From Pipra filicauda (lineage: Eukaryota; Chordata; Aves; Passeriformes; Pipridae): a stretch of 64,000 nucleotides of DNA. Location of the stretch: assembly GCF_003945595.2 (NCBI RefSeq), contig NW_024104438.1:434001-498000 (forward strand). Reading direction: 5' to 3'. The notes below the pieces were generated by a model that did no database searches, had not been told where the DNA came from, and saw only the letters and a program-made list of their open reading frames with translations. How positions within the stretch are numbered: the first letter of the stretch is position 1; each line of letters begins with the position of its first letter. Of the stretch, positions 12,638 through 27,600 are shown piece after piece. The translations under genes and the position numbers were made by a program.

Positions 12638-15600
12638 CTGAGGGACACAGAGGGTTACAGTGCCTGTGATGCAGGGAATCTCGAAGCAAGTGAATAAAAC
12701 ACTGCCAAAAAACAGGCACTGTCCTCCAGGGATGTCCTAGGCCATGGAATGACCTAGGATATATTTTTACACCGGCCTGTGAGTTTATTTAATGCTTGGC
12801 TTTGCAGCACAGAGATAAGCATGAGCCATATATCCACTATTTTCCTCCTAAAGTAAGTGTGATGGGAAACACAGAAATGGAGGTGCTGGGATCTCACCCT
12901 TTGCTACATAGAGGGGAAACAGTCAACAGTCAGATTGGCTTTATGTAGAAGATATTAATTTTTCTGAGGATATAAAATTGCATTAATAAAGATTATAGCT
13001 CTGCCGTATCGGGGAGATTTCATTTGGTATCTTGTAATTTTTTGAGGGCAATAAAGGAGAATGCTACAAAGCCAACAGGTTACATTAAGTGAGTTAAAGG
13101 CTAAATAAATGACAGATTCCCCAGCTGCAATTGTAAATAGTTCCTCATATCTGAGCAGATGTAATTCCCTCTTTGACTCTCAACTAGGAAACACCTATCA
13201 GTCACCTGAGGAAAAAATGCACTACTGCTTAGAAGGAGTGGGGAGTGGTAAATAAAGAAGAATGAACACCAATAAAGAAAATCAGTTGGTAATCAGGAAA
13301 CAACCACCATAGATAATTTGATGTAGTTAAATAACAATGCCAAGCCTCTGAGAGCAGCAAAATCAGACTTGGTAGAAAGGAAGGCTCTGTCCTTGGGCAC
13401 AGCAGTTTCAAAGAAGATTCAGGGGCTCCACTGCCATTTTAAATGTGTGTTCTGGTGCAGGATAAAAGCTATTTTTCAGGATGAAAATTTCCAATAGGAA
13501 GGGAGATGCATTTCCCAGCAGACTGTAACAATCCCCATGAAAGCACAGCATTATTAAGAAGCAGTCAGTACTTAGTACATCTCTCAGCTCTTACGGATGG
13601 GTTGTTTCTACAGCTTGAAATGTAACTTTGCCCAGACAGAGAGCAAAGACGACACAGGATATGACACCTACCTCCAGATCTTTGGTAATTGGGTGGGATG
13701 GTCCATGGGTTATCAGGAGAATGGCGTAGGCTTTACAGATCAAGCCATGCCCAGCTTCAATGAGACCAGCATGCCAGTGAGTGACTCCTGCCCGCATCAC
13801 GGCCATCCCCAGCTGCGCGTTGTTGGGATGATATATTTTCCTGGAAGCACATTGAGTAATCAGGTCAGAAAAAATCTGGCTTCCCAAAAGTTTGTCAGTG
13901 ATGTGGTATGTTTGCTAAAGAGCAGGTTGTTTACTCAGGTAAAGAGCCTACTGCACCCAGTGCCACCGAAATGTGCAGCCCCGCTTAGGAAGAGCAGGAA
14001 CAGGTTACGCAAGGACAGAGCTACACGGGGACATGAGTTGTGAACAGGGTTCATTCCACATTATTTTGGTACAAATAAAGCCCAGATCTGACCCTACTAC
14101 TCAGATGGCACCAACTTGGTGCTTAGTGAAATGAGAATGGAACAACTATCAGATTCTCAATCGAAGTGGGAAGAGAAACAAGTGGTTCCAGAAACTTCAG
14201 AAATATTCACATCACCCCCTGCAGATGCACCCCTGCCTCTGGGGACTGTCAGCACCTGAGGTGGGAAAAATGAAACTTCTCCCCTGCATCCAACTTTAGA
14301 AGCTGAAGTAGAGTTAAAAATGCTTGGACCTACCTGAAAACCTGCCCTCAAGGGCTTATTTGGCATATTGAATTGGCAGATCTTAAATCAAGGAAGGAAA
14401 CTACCATAGTCCTCACTGTGGTCTGAAAAACTGAGGAACACAGAGGGGAAGGAATTTCCTCTGTATGATTCAATTAGCTCAGTGCCAGGGCTGGGGCAAC
14501 TAAAATTGCTTGTCAGGTCTACAAGCCAGGAAAGTGACTCTGTCACCCTACTGCAAAAGAAAAAAATACCATAGGCCTTTTGGGCTAAAACTGACCAAGA
14601 AGACAAGTGAAGAGGGTGAATAAGATGATGAACTGGGTTTTTCTCTCTTCTCTATGGTTTCCATTATTTTTTTTCTTTTCTTTTTTCTCTCTCTTTTTTT
14701 CTTTTCTCTCTCTTTTTTTATTTTTTCTGTTAACTACGCATCAGTCCTGTCACAAAACCTCAGTAACAGTAAAGCACACCATTTTTACTGTGAGGTTTAC
14801 CCTGGATCTATGTGAACTAAGCCTGAATTTCTTTATTCTCACTGAGCATTTACCCCAGGACTAAACTAATTAGCCAAGATAAAATCCACAATCTATTTAA
14901 GAGTGAAGGGATATCTTGAGTGACAGCCATTTGACACGAGTTCTCCTTCCTGCAGGGTTCAGGGGAACAGACCATCACCTGCAGTGACAGCCTCTCTGTC
15001 CTGCACCCAGGCTCTGTGTCTTGCTGTCAGGGCAGCCCTGAGATGCTTCGGAGACAAAACAGAAAGGCTAATGAAAAGATGTACCCAAACCAATTGCCAG
15101 GTCCAGTTTAGTAAATTAAGGTGTTTGGGAGCTCTTGTGCATTTAAGAAGGGGTCCCTCTCTATCTCGTGATATATTTACAGGTTCCCATCTGAATTCCA
15201 GCACCACTGCCCTGATGAGAACAGATTAAGAAAATTATTCCTGTAACACTGCTTAACATTATGTAAGCACAAAGAACTGCCAAAAACAGGGCACAGACAT
15301 ACAGGTAGCCATCCACCATCCTCTTGGCATAGTCAGCTGCTTCCTCAAACATCTGGAGGTAGGAGAGCACCTCGGAGGCAATGCTGAGGATCCTCAGGAG
15401 GTAGATGTTCGTGTCCCCCAGCACAGGCTCCTGTTTCTTCAGGCAGTCACGGCACAGCTTCACAACCTGCACGTGAGGGAAGCAGGGGGAAGAAGGGTAA
15501 GTCCGAGCACCTTTGGTCCTGAAGCTGCCACACCAAAGCACTGTGGGCTGCATGGTCCGCACCAGTCCCAGATGCTGAGTCAGCCTCTGTGAAGACTGGG

Positions 15601-18600
15601 GAAGGTAAGACATGCTTTGATTTGCTGACAACCAGCAGCCTAGGAAAGTGACTGGTGCTCAGAGCTTTCTCTCCCAGGGTTACATTCATAAAACTGGTGA
15701 GGAAAAAATGATATCTACTGCTCAGGAGAAGAAAGATTCCAGGAGCTTGGGTTTTGTTAGATACCAAGTGACCTACAGGACTCTTACACCCCAGTGCCAC
15801 CCACCCAACCTCCTGCAAGCACTTGATGCAAGGAATACTCTAAATGACCCCACAGGGCTAGAGACATGGAGCTGTACTGCACCCAGCTCTGATCCAGTGT
15901 CCAGATTTCTGCTCTGGGGGGCTTCGCCCTTTTCCCAAAGGAAGTTAAAACACAGAGGTTGCTACTCAACCTGGAGTACTCTCTGAAGAGAGCAATTAAA
16001 TAGTTCTTGGGTGAGCAAAAGAGGGAGAGAGAAAGAAGTGACTTGCACTCTCTCACCCTTTGCCCTTGTAGCCCATATTCCAGGTGGGATACGAGTGTCC
16101 CACACCACACACCCCTCCTCAGCGCCTGACAGATGAGCAGCATGAGGAGTCAGAAGGTGAAGAGAAGATCAACACAGGCAAAGACAGCCCACAGCTTGAT
16201 GTGCCAAGTCTCCTGACTGTCCTGTCCTTTTCCCAGATCCCTTGTTTTCCTTTTTGTGAGGCTACCTGGCAGAGCTGACTTGTTACACTTGCCCTGTAAC
16301 TCATGTTTTTCACTCAGGAGGCCCTTGGTTCAACACCTGTGTCAGTCAGAGGTGCTGAAAGTCACCTGAATCTCCTTGTATCATCTTCACAACAGAAACT
16401 AGTGTAGGATGTTGTATGAGACAGTTGTGGGCTAAAGAGGGCAGAAACCAATATCAGCTTTTGCAATTTGAGCTGCCAAGAGGGCAGGAAGCACAAGAGG
16501 ATATTCAGGTTACAGCAATGGAGAGATTGTTTCATCCTTAAATCATGGAGGTACAGAGGGACAAGGCCTGTTTTCCTGGGCAGCGTGTTTACAGCAAGAG
16601 AGCAAAAGTACCAGGACTCACTTCGTGGTAAAGTCCCTCCATGCGGGCCTTGTTGATCTTCTCCAGCGTGTCCTTGGAGAACTGGATGACCTCCTTCACC
16701 GTGTCTGCAGAGGGCTGGGAACAATGTTAGGAAAAACCAGTGAGGAAAATGCACAGCCTGACACATGCCAAAGTACACTGGTCGAAAGGATACTTGGTCC
16801 ACAGTTTGGGAACCCAAATTAGCTCATTGGGGTTCTTCCCACGTCACCCCTTACCTTCCTACCGCTGGCTGTGTGTACCAGAGTGCCCCTCAGACCTGCC
16901 CAAGACTGAAATGGGCTGAAATGGACCCACTACCAAGTTAAGAGGTGAAGCTCCTGCTGACTTCTGCAAGAGTGATGCTCATGAGGGTAGTGGCCATGTA
17001 CCTCTGCCATGCATCACTGGACTCCTCGACTCTCCCCACTACTTCTCCCCTTTGGAAAAGGGACACAATTGACCCTGCAACTGAGAGGTCTCACAAGATG
17101 TCAAAGAGGCTGTGAAAACCACCAGCTGGTGTGTATCAGGTGTTCCTAGTGCAGCTGCTTGAGATAAACAAGGCTCTTGAACGAGAGATGGGTGGAATAG
17201 GAAAGATCACTGAATTTTACCCACCAAGAGAAATGCTGTCATTACATCCAAACACCCTAAAGTGGTTGAGCTCAGATTTCAGCTGCACCCAGAGAGGAAA
17301 ATGTGTTTTCCCACACCTCAAAGAAGTTTGCATTTCATTGTGCATTTGGAGACCTGGTGCACATCTAGACACATCTGGAAAAATACTAACGAGCTCATAA
17401 TTAGCTGCTTCCTCTTTCTTCATTTAATGCTGAAATACAACATTAAGTTATCCAGCACCACCATTCATCTTCTGCCTTTCTGAGCCTTTCAAATTTGCAC
17501 TTTCCAACTGTTCTATCTATCATGACCTTTCTTTTCCTAAATGGGAAATCTGAAATCAGCCCACAATCGCATGACTACAGGAGTTTGTGCGAAGAGCCTG
17601 GTCTGGAGACACACAACAGAGCCAGCAGCCAGAAGGACCTCAGGGTGTGGATCAAAAGCAGAGAAACAACATTGCAAAGAAAGATGCAAAGGCTGGGAGT
17701 CAGGACCATATCACTGTCCTGTTGTCTTTTTCCCATACCTGGCCAATCAGATTTTTGAGGAATCTGAAATTCAGCTAGTTAGGAGAAGCTATTGAAAGTT
17801 TAGGATGGAAGGAAAACCAGTCGTTTTCAGAGCCATATACCCCTCATCTATTTATGGATACATATGTGTGTGTTATGATTTATTATCCTATATTATTAGA
17901 CTGAAGCTATCATAGCTCATCAGATTTGGGCAGCTGTCTGAGCAGCACACAGAGTGTCCTGGGGCACAGAGCACATTCAAAGGCCATGCTAATGTCAGTG
18001 CAAACCACATGGACTTGCTGCCTGAGTAAAGACACCCAGAATAGGTACTTTAAACAGCATTTCCACAGTGGCTTTGTCTAACAAAAATCCTCCCTTGCCT
18101 TTACTAGACTTCTAAGTCTGTTGCCATTATAAACAATGGTAACTTTGCTACTCTTTGGAAGGGGTGAAGGACTGGAGGTCAGAGCAGCTGTTGGGGATGT
18201 AAGCTGCCAATCTTGCACATATTCCTAGCACTTTTTCCAGGCAGCTGTGAGTGCTGCTGCTCTCAGGCAAGTGTGTCTGAATTCAGAAAATGTGATACAC
18301 CCGAGCTCTGAGGGTGAGGTCAGCCTGGATACCTATTGTCTGTGGATGAAGTGTATTTTTAACAGCTGAAATCATGCACCTTGCATACTTAACAGCTTTT
18401 TTCTACGCAGGCACTTCAGATTGTGGAGGGCATTCACCCAAAAGTGCATGTTTTCCTGCTCTGTGCTCCACAGCACCTTTAATGTCACAAAAAGGGGATG
18501 GTGCATCTCTGGTGGGAGGTGTCCCTTCCCATGGCAGGGGGGTTGGAGTGAGATGCCAACTCAAACCCTTCTGTGATTGATGCTCTCAGTGCTCACTTGA

Positions 18601-21600
18601 TAGCAGGTGTTGAATGACAGTTGAGGTTTTTTTATGCTGTCTACTGGAGAAGGCGTTAAAAAATATTTCTGCAGAAAGCCAGATAAAAATCCTTCTGCAT
18701 CAGAGAACTGAGCTCTGGGGCAGCTTTATACTATAAGTAGGAAAGTACAGTAGTCAGGATTAGCTTTAAGATGAAGCTCAATAATTTAAAATGGGATTAT
18801 GGAGTAGGGTGTTTTGCACTAGAGGAGAACTTGACCCAGCAAGCAATGGGTCTCCTCTGGTCCCAGGTTCTGTTTGACATGGGAACTCCCTCGTATCAGT
18901 TTCCCACTTCTCTAAACCTTTCTCAAGAAGAGATTTATACTCTGCAATACCCAGCCTTTCATGATTGCCACATATATGGAAGAAGAGTTACAGGGCTGAG
19001 TTTGGTTTCCTGGTAACTTCTGAGCTGGAGGCTGAGGGTTCTGTCCTCCTTCTCAGGAAAGTGCATCTTGCTGAGCCTCTCCTGGTGGCACCGTTGGTCT
19101 GAAGCCACAGCTCCTCATTCCACCTTTGCTTTTTGGTCCTGCCTTACATCAGTCCCTGACCTGTACTGTCTGATTCATTATGTGACTGCTCAACAGTGCA
19201 GATCAATGACTTGATGATACATTAAATTGCCTTGCTTTGCCTTGCCTTTCCTTATACACTTTATAGAGCTTGCAGGAGTAGAAACCCCCTAAGCTAACGC
19301 TGCCATGGAAGACAAAATCTGTGAGCAATTATATCCTTGGGCAGAGGAACTAAAAAGAAACTCTTAGAGCTGCCAGCACACTCACAAATTGGAGCTGCTG
19401 GCCAAACAACACATGCCACTGCCAACAGCAAGACACAGCCTTACACTCTCCCACTTGATGACTTGTGAGACCTCCAAGGAAAACACAGATTACTTAAAAA
19501 TGAGCAGTCAAACGTTAATTCTTCACAGTCAGTCTGCCCACAGCAACCACGCACAAATGTCAAGTGACGGTGCTAAATCAATGTGACAGGGCTTTGAAAA
19601 GAGGGACTGGAAGTTCAGACTTCCCACATTCCTGGAGCCAGGGTGATGGTACAAACCATACAGCTTCAGCAGCACTGGTTAGTTCTGTCACCACAAATCA
19701 CCTGCATCACATTTCCATGTCTGCTGCTCAAAATGATGATTCTCTTTCAGTTTCTCAGGAAAAAGCCCCAGTCTAGATGCCAGCATTTTTCTCAGCTCTG
19801 GACCTAATTTTCCAATATTTTTGCATTCTTTCTGTTGATGGACTTTTAGGTTAAAGGCAAATTCTATGGCTTTTTTTTTAAATTAAAAACTGCACTTATA
19901 CTGCATAATAAGGATTAAACTGGTCTCGCATGGTGGGCTTGAATTGTGTTGTGCCCAATGTTGTGCCCAGTCAAGGTTCAGTTCTGTTCTCATTTTTTTT
20001 ACCTTGGCACTAGTCATGTTTTTGCCAAAATTGGACTGTGTTCTTATTAAGAGTGTCCTCGTGCTGAGAAACCACAGTCCTAGAGAGACTCAGATGCCTT
20101 AGTGGAGGAGACACAGCCACCACTGGGTTTGGACACAGCAGGACCAACCATACCTTGCTTTCCCCCCCCTTCACCGCCAGCATCAGGTCGTCCTTGAGCT
20201 GTTTCTTGCAGTGCTCGCAGGCGCAGTCGAAGTAGTACTGCTTCTTCAGCTGCTTCCGCCGCTCCTCGCTCAGGTTGAGGAAATCCACGTAGGAAACTGT
20301 CAGCTCATCCCCTGGAGAAATCTTGCTCAGAGCCCGCAGCTCAATCCTGAGTGCAGAGGAGATGAGATGTGCGCTTGGAGGAGCAGCAGAAGCAAAGGTG
20401 GGGCCACAGAGCCATCAGGGACAAATCCTGAGACCTGCCCCTGCCTTGCAGAGCTGAGCCCTCGCCCTAAGGCCCTGCTTTAGGTCTTCGGGGAGCAATG
20501 CAGAGATGAACAGCAGTCTGGTTAACTGAATACAGAGCAAGAATACAGTCACACCAGTTTTTCCTGCCCCTCTGCAAGTCCCTGGCGTGGATATGTGAAG
20601 TTGTGATCTACAAACAGATTATGGCTCAATTACTTTATCCAGATGGGGGTTGAACCTAGACATCAACTTTTATTACGTTGCAGGAGATATCACCAGGAAA
20701 CCCCCCCCCCCCAAGATCAGAAATACCCACCAAAATGCTGAGTTTGGACTTTAAGTCTTTTTTTTAAATACTGCTTTGCATGCTACCCTGGCTAGACTCC
20801 CAGATCCCAAGCTGTGCTGCCTTCGGTGTCATTTTCACTTTGAAAAGTTAAGACAAATTCCCTCTGGGTCCTGGGTCAGGGATGCCCTCTCCCTGTTCAT
20901 GCATCTTTACATAGAGGCTTAGAAATGGTTATCTGCAAAGAGTCTATCTTTTAATAGATCTTTTGACCTGATGCCTATTGCTATTACAACCACAATTCAA
21001 CTGCCAGCCTGTGTTAGAGAAACCCATGGAAAGCCCTTGATGACAGGCTTTTGGAAAGCACCTGCCTTTCTCTCACGTCATTCCCTGCAAAACCTCTTAA
21101 ATAAGATGGACATTCAAAACTAGTCCCTTGCTGTTTGACTCTGCACACTGAATCTCCCAGTTACTCTGGGCCATCTCTCAGTTGCAGGGGCTGGACAGGT
21201 ACAAGTGGCTGAAGAATTTGGCCAGAATGGGGAAAACAACCCTATCAAATACCAACTGTGAGGTGGTGCTCCTGTATCCATCTCCTCTCCCAACTACTAG
21301 TGAGCTCAACAGCCTGTTTGATGTACATACCTGTTATGAGATGGACCTGGGGGGGACGTGCTGCCCCCACCTGAACATGAGGTGCTTTAGGTGGAACCCA
21401 ACAAGGGCCTCACCAAAGGCACAGGTGGCAGAGGACTCACAGGTCTCACCAGGTGCATTAAAAGTAGGTCCTTTGGGGAAGACATGACTTATTCTGTGTG
21501 ATCATATTTTCGCGAATGATTGTAAATCTCCTGCAGTTCCCTTTTAATTCCCTTGTAATTCCTGTTACAAGCTCTCAGCACCAAGGGCGTAGCTCTGAGC

Positions 21601-24600
21601 CTTTCAGCTGTGCTAAAGCTGCTGTAAAAATTACTCTCTGAGGCTGGTCTTGACCTTCTCTGGCTGTTCAATCATACCAACAGCATATTTCATACAAAAT
21701 TTGTCACTAAACATGCCATTGTCACAAAGGGTAGGAATTAGTTATGTCTCAACCACAAGAAAATGCCAGCCAGAGAAAAGTGCAACCTGCTACTCCAGGA
21801 GAAAGGGCATGAAAAGGAGCAATTCCCATCGGAAAGGTTTACACATAAACATTCCTGTACACACCTATCGGGATTCTCGTTAAAGTGAGTCATGCAACCA
21901 GAGAAGCCTCTGACTTTCATGATGCCCCCGATAGCTCAGGCACTATAGGTATATTTTAAGCAGCCATCCCTTGATGGGATTGATAGCCTTTGGGATAAGC
22001 CAGGAAACACATGGCATATTTTAAAAGCTGTAGTTAAAGAGACACTGTCAGCCAGGAACACACCACTGAGCTTGTCCAAAGTTCTTTTCCCCAGTGTCTG
22101 CCACGAGCAGCAAGGACCTTGATAGCTGCATGCACAGGCACAGCGAGTGCCTGATAGATCAAAACTCAAATTGCCCCAAAATAGCAACTCTAATCAGAAG
22201 TGAAACACATGTGCCCCTTTTTATGGCCCTATCTATAATGTCCTGAGTAAGAATCAACGGTGAAGAAGAGCACTTCCAACGCATTTCACAACTTGTTTGA
22301 GGAAATTGCAGTCTGATTGAAATTAAAGTTTAAAGACAACAGTGGGGACTTAATAGGACAATATAATATACCAAGTGCCATGAGCTAAGCAGAGACTTTT
22401 CTTTTTGCACATATTTTTGTGATTTATTTAGTTGGGATCAGGTAACAGTGGCATCATTGAAAGGTGAAACATTAATCAAGTATTATGATAAAAAAGGATT
22501 GAAACCTACATCTCACGGAACTGCTATTGTAGGCAGAGCATTCATCGGGCACTGTTTGTTGCAGAAGAAACGTGGACCATTTAGTATGTCAGTAACACAA
22601 TCATTTCTCATCTCCTAATATGCAAGGTTTTATTTTGGGCTGTACAAGATTAGCAAGACCTTGTTCTGACTTTCACTCTCTTGCCATGGTCAGGGGAGGA
22701 GAAATGAGAAGTGCAGAGGGGAAATACTGACAGGGAGGAAGCCAAGGGAGAGGGTGGGAAGGCAGAGAGGAAATTAACCCTGGGGGAGATAGTCACAGTA
22801 TTACCACTATCATTTTAATTTACTACAAAATGCAGAGTTAAGTGAGGTTTGGGTTTAGTGGGGCTTTACACGGGGAAGGAGGAGAAGTTTAGAAAACAAG
22901 GGAAGTGAAATTTGCTGCAAACAGAGAAAGACCCTTGGGGTGTTTGCATCTTTTCCATTAAATATGGGGCATGAAGGGTACAGGGCAACAGAGGGGAACG
23001 ATGCTTTCAAGACTGACCCACCTCATCTGTGTGTGGAACATTGATCTTACAGCCTCATGACTGAAAGACAAAACAAATATCTGCAGTTTACACACATAAA
23101 AGTACAACAAAAAAAAAATGGTACACGGCATAGCGCATTGGGACGTTGTACTGACAGGAGACAAGGGGGTTCCCTGTGCCTCGCTCCTGATGCACTGCAT
23201 TGAGAGCCTCCCTTTTGCTATGCAGCTGCCAGAACTGAAGTGCCCATCACTGGGCCATGGAGGATTTCGTGGAGAACTGCCCTGGCACTGTGATTTTAGC
23301 ACTGTGATGTGCAAAACCTTCTTCTGACATTTGGCAGGTACAAGGGGATTAGTTCTCCTGTACAGAAATGTCTCCACTGACATCAGCAGTTGTAGGCCCT
23401 AAAACACAGTCTGAAATGGAAACCAGACTGAGATATCAGCCCCAAGGACTGTGCTCTGTATGATGAGTTTGTGGGTCCTCAAGTCTAGTATTGTGCCTTG
23501 AGTGCTGATAGAGAGCTCAGTTCTCACAACAGGGACTTATCATCAGGTTTACACATAAAGACAAGAAACCTTCATAATTTACCTGGGAAATAACCAGATG
23601 GTCAAGTTTCAAGTCAGTAAAAAGATACATGTGGGAGCTTTGAGAAGCTGTCAGGCAAATAAAATGCCAGTCCTGTACTTACTGCCCAGGAGGTCAGACT
23701 TCAGGGCTGCTGTCACTGCTGGTTACCTCCTCACTACTGGAAGCTGGTTGGAGAGGCTCTCCATCACCCCCTGGATCTAATCCAGGACAACTGGATACCA
23801 TACCACAGACTCCAACCTGACTTTGGATCGGACCCTATTTCCCACCAAGGTAATCATCCTAATGCAGTTTTATTTTCTCTTTGCATGTTTACAAGGTGCT
23901 TGATAAATGCTGGTGTAGTTTTATCAGGGAAAACCAGCAGCGATAACTGGAGTGCAAAAGCAACGTGTTAGTTGAAGAAAGGGAGGCTAGGGAGGGGGTT
24001 AACTTATAGCACTAAAGTTTGGTGAAGACAGGAAGCTGTAAAATCATAGCGGAAAAGTTTGGAGGAAATACTGTGGCTGTGCAGTTTTTGAGAAGAAATT
24101 TCCCACAGTAAATGTCTTGAACACGCTGCAACCTGCTGGATCAGCAGCAGTTTATACCTGTCACGGCTCGAAGGCTGGGAAGGGCAGAGCATCCTTCCTG
24201 TGGGCTGTCCCAAGCCTTGAGAGCAGCAGCCTCCTCTCCCAGCTCTGATGAAATGTCCCTGCATTTCCCACTGAATCTCTTCCCGTTTCACTTTTCTCTC
24301 AAAAGTTTTCTTACAGGACTTGGGTGGGAATGGGGAATGCTCATTGGTTTTAGAGCATCCTGCACTCGGACATGACACTGCTTGCAGATAACAGTCACAA
24401 TTGTCATTAAGGTCCCATTGCTAAAGTGTTAATCAGTGATTAATGGAGATGGAACACTCTCACCAGATGAGGGTTGTGTTAGGAATGGTTATAAACACCT
24501 CAGCAGATAGTGATACACAGCTGATTGCAATCTTGAGAAACTTGGACTGTGGACTCAGCATAATCCTTAATAAATTACTAACTGGAATTACTCCATAGTT

Positions 24601-27600
24601 ATGAAGCCTCAATATAAGGGGGAGCTAAACAGCTACTTTCTACTTTATCTACCTATTTTGAGTCTAGCTACAAGACTCAAGAAAAAAAAGGAAAAAATTC
24701 TTTTCTGGTTGCTGGATTTGGGGTCAAATCTTGTGTTTTAGTGCATCAGATGACGTTTTAAAATAACAATGACAGAGAAAACAGTTCCTCTTGAGAAAGA
24801 AAATACTGATTTTTTTTTCTTTTTTTTTTTTTTTCTGAGCTAGAGAAGGAAATAAGAATTAATAGATTTTCTGAGACAGGGATCTGACACCAGGGTTGGC
24901 AGAGCCTGCAGACTTGGCAGAGTTGCCCCTTAGGATTCATCCTTTTTCTGTCCAAGGAAAGAAATCCACTCACTTGCCATTGTTGAAGACGACCGTACAG
25001 TTGGGCCAGCAGTCATGGTTGGCCTGGCAGAGGTTGGGGAAGATTCCCACACCAACAGCCTGCAGTCCTCTTTGGTCACTGAGGGTAAAGCCATTGCAGT
25101 TGATCTGGTCCCAAAACACAGGCAGCAAGAAGCGTTAAAGAAGAAAAAGTTGAAAACCTTCCAGCTGGGACAAAACATCAAGAGAAGCAGTGCAGGACTC
25201 ATGCACAGGGACCAACCCAGAGCAGAGCTGAGTAAATGTTGCAGAATATTTGCTGTTAATATTTGGTTGGGATGCCTAAGATAAACTTGGTTTGACCATG
25301 TACTGGTTTCCTTATATATTTGCTTCCTAGAAATAATTCAGGAAAAGGTCAAAGGAAAATTAATTGGAAGCAATACAAGCAGAAAGCAAAGTTCACACTT
25401 ATTAAAACAGGTATCAGTTAGAAATTAACCTTGAGAGCTGTGTTCAACCAGGTCATGTTTGCTGGGTTGCCCTCAAAGCTTATAAAAATGAGTTAATTAC
25501 TACTGTTTATTACGAATTTTCAGAATGGCTTTTCCATGACAAATCTACCAAGAATGAATCATTTTATTTGCCTATATGATACATTATTATCACATATGAA
25601 TGGAATAGTTTATAGTCACAAACATAAAAAAAGGAAATATTTGCAAAGAGAATATGTGGTAGGACTGACCAAAGGAATTCAGCTGCTAATTGTTTTACCT
25701 CATTAATAGTTTTATTTCCTCTCTGAACTGATTCTGTACGTTTTCTGTACTTCCTTACTTCTCCACTGACAAGCTATGCCAGTCATTAGCACATATGTCT
25801 CCCTGAGTCCAGTGGACTGGATTTCGTTTGTGGGGTGCTACCAAAGGATGCTGTGTCCTCTCCCTGTGACAGGACTGGCAAACCCAGCTTCTCTGCCACA
25901 ACAGTCACTGGAAGAGGTGCAAGCAGAGCGTCTCCTCCCGGATCACCCTGGCCCCTTTGGCTCTGCTGGGAGCCGAAGGGTTGGTGCATCACTAACCAAC
26001 TGGTACCAGAGCTGGGGACAGAGCAGCTCAGCCTGAACTGGCTTCTAGGAATTTGCCTCTCTGCTACACTGAGAACAAAAATTTGTAGTTAACAAGGTGG
26101 TAATGGATATTATCAAATATAGTGAGTATCTTTTACCAGTTTTATTATATATATATTAAATATTTATCATATAAACAATATCTATATATAAATATTTATT
26201 AGCTATTATAAATAAATAATCCAATGCATACAATATCAACAGACAGTAATGTATCTACTAAATAGATTTGTTATATTTAAATATATTCTAAGTATATTTA
26301 CTAAGAATACGTTTAGATTTTCTCAGCTCTCCTGGGTGCAGAGAGATGCCCAGTGGGACTTGTGATGACAATGCAGCACCTACCACTGAGCAAACCACTT
26401 GTCTGCATGTTTAGACAGACAAAATGCTTCAGACCTTGCCCTTGCCATGCCTCAGTTTCCCAGTGTCAGTGCAGAAGAGATGGTACTGGGGAACAGGCAG
26501 TCCACAGAGGGATGAAATCAGCCATCCTCAACTCAGGCCAGCTGGAGACTTTCTCTGGAAAGCTGGCATTAAAGACACTGCCCCCTTTGCTCTCCCAACC
26601 CCTCCAACATACCACTCCAAATATGTGGGAGATGAACTGCATGCCGAACTGCTGGCAGTGGGGCGGCCAGAACTCGAGGAAGCTCTCCACGTCAGTGCGG
26701 AGATCCTTCTTCTCCTCCTCCCCAAAACTGTCCACGTGGTTCTGCAGCTCATCAATGGAGACCAGGCAGCCCTCAGACAGCCCACTGCCTTCCCTCTCGA
26801 TCTTCCACAGGATCCGGGCAGCCAGCCTGGCCGGGACACAGCCACAGGAGTTAGCACCACCACCACCACCCCCCCCCCTCACCACAAGGAGAGGGAATGA
26901 AGGTCCATCAAAATTCATTTCATAGGCGGGAAATTGTGTGCAGACAGACAGACTGAGACTGGCTCAGCTTCAGATGGCTGATGGCTGGTCACCATCTGTG
27001 GGCTTTTGAAGGAAAGGGAGAAGCAAGGTTTTGCCCCTGCATTTGTGTTCTCATCTGGAGAAGTGCTAAGGACGCCCAGGTCCCCAGCCCTCCACGAGTG
27101 CTCCCATTTCCCTGGGGACTCCTCTCATTTTCTTATGACAGAGCAGGGATGTGAAGCCAAATTAATGCATCCTATAGACAAATTTGAGAAGAGCCCATCT
27201 CCTATTTCACTTTTCCACCTACTCCCCACTTTCCCACACCTCCTAAACCATCCAGGGTGGGTTTTCCTCACCGCACTCAGCTGCAGTAGAATTTTTGGGG
27301 CCCAGCACCAAAAAAATAAAAGCAGGGGCACATCCCTTGTACCCCAGATGCTCTTCCAAGTCCCCATCCTCTCAGCACAAGGATAGTCTTGGCACTTCCT
27401 AAATTTTCTCCCACCTCCACCCTCTCCAAATCACGCCACCCAGTTCTTCCTTGCCATGGGATGCACCATCCTCTCCCAGGCTGGCAGCTCAGCCCCCGGG
27501 GGGCGGCTCTCACCTGATGTTTTCAGAGGGTGCCTTGCCATGTCTCTTGATGGCAGAGCACTCGTTTTTGTGGTTGAGCCAAGCCGCCCTCTGGCAGGTC

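Noticed and set aside
21924..21975. tRNA-like start with CCCCCGATAGCTCAGG (A-box resemblance)
   Set aside because: No B-box (GGTTCGAATCC-like) follows at the right distance and no cloverleaf stems pair. It is chance similarity.
26353..26925. Plus-strand open frames up to 190 residues
   Set aside because: They are antisense shadows of SMYD1 exon 3 and its flanks. The minus-strand frame carries the conserved SMYD1 peptide and splice sites.
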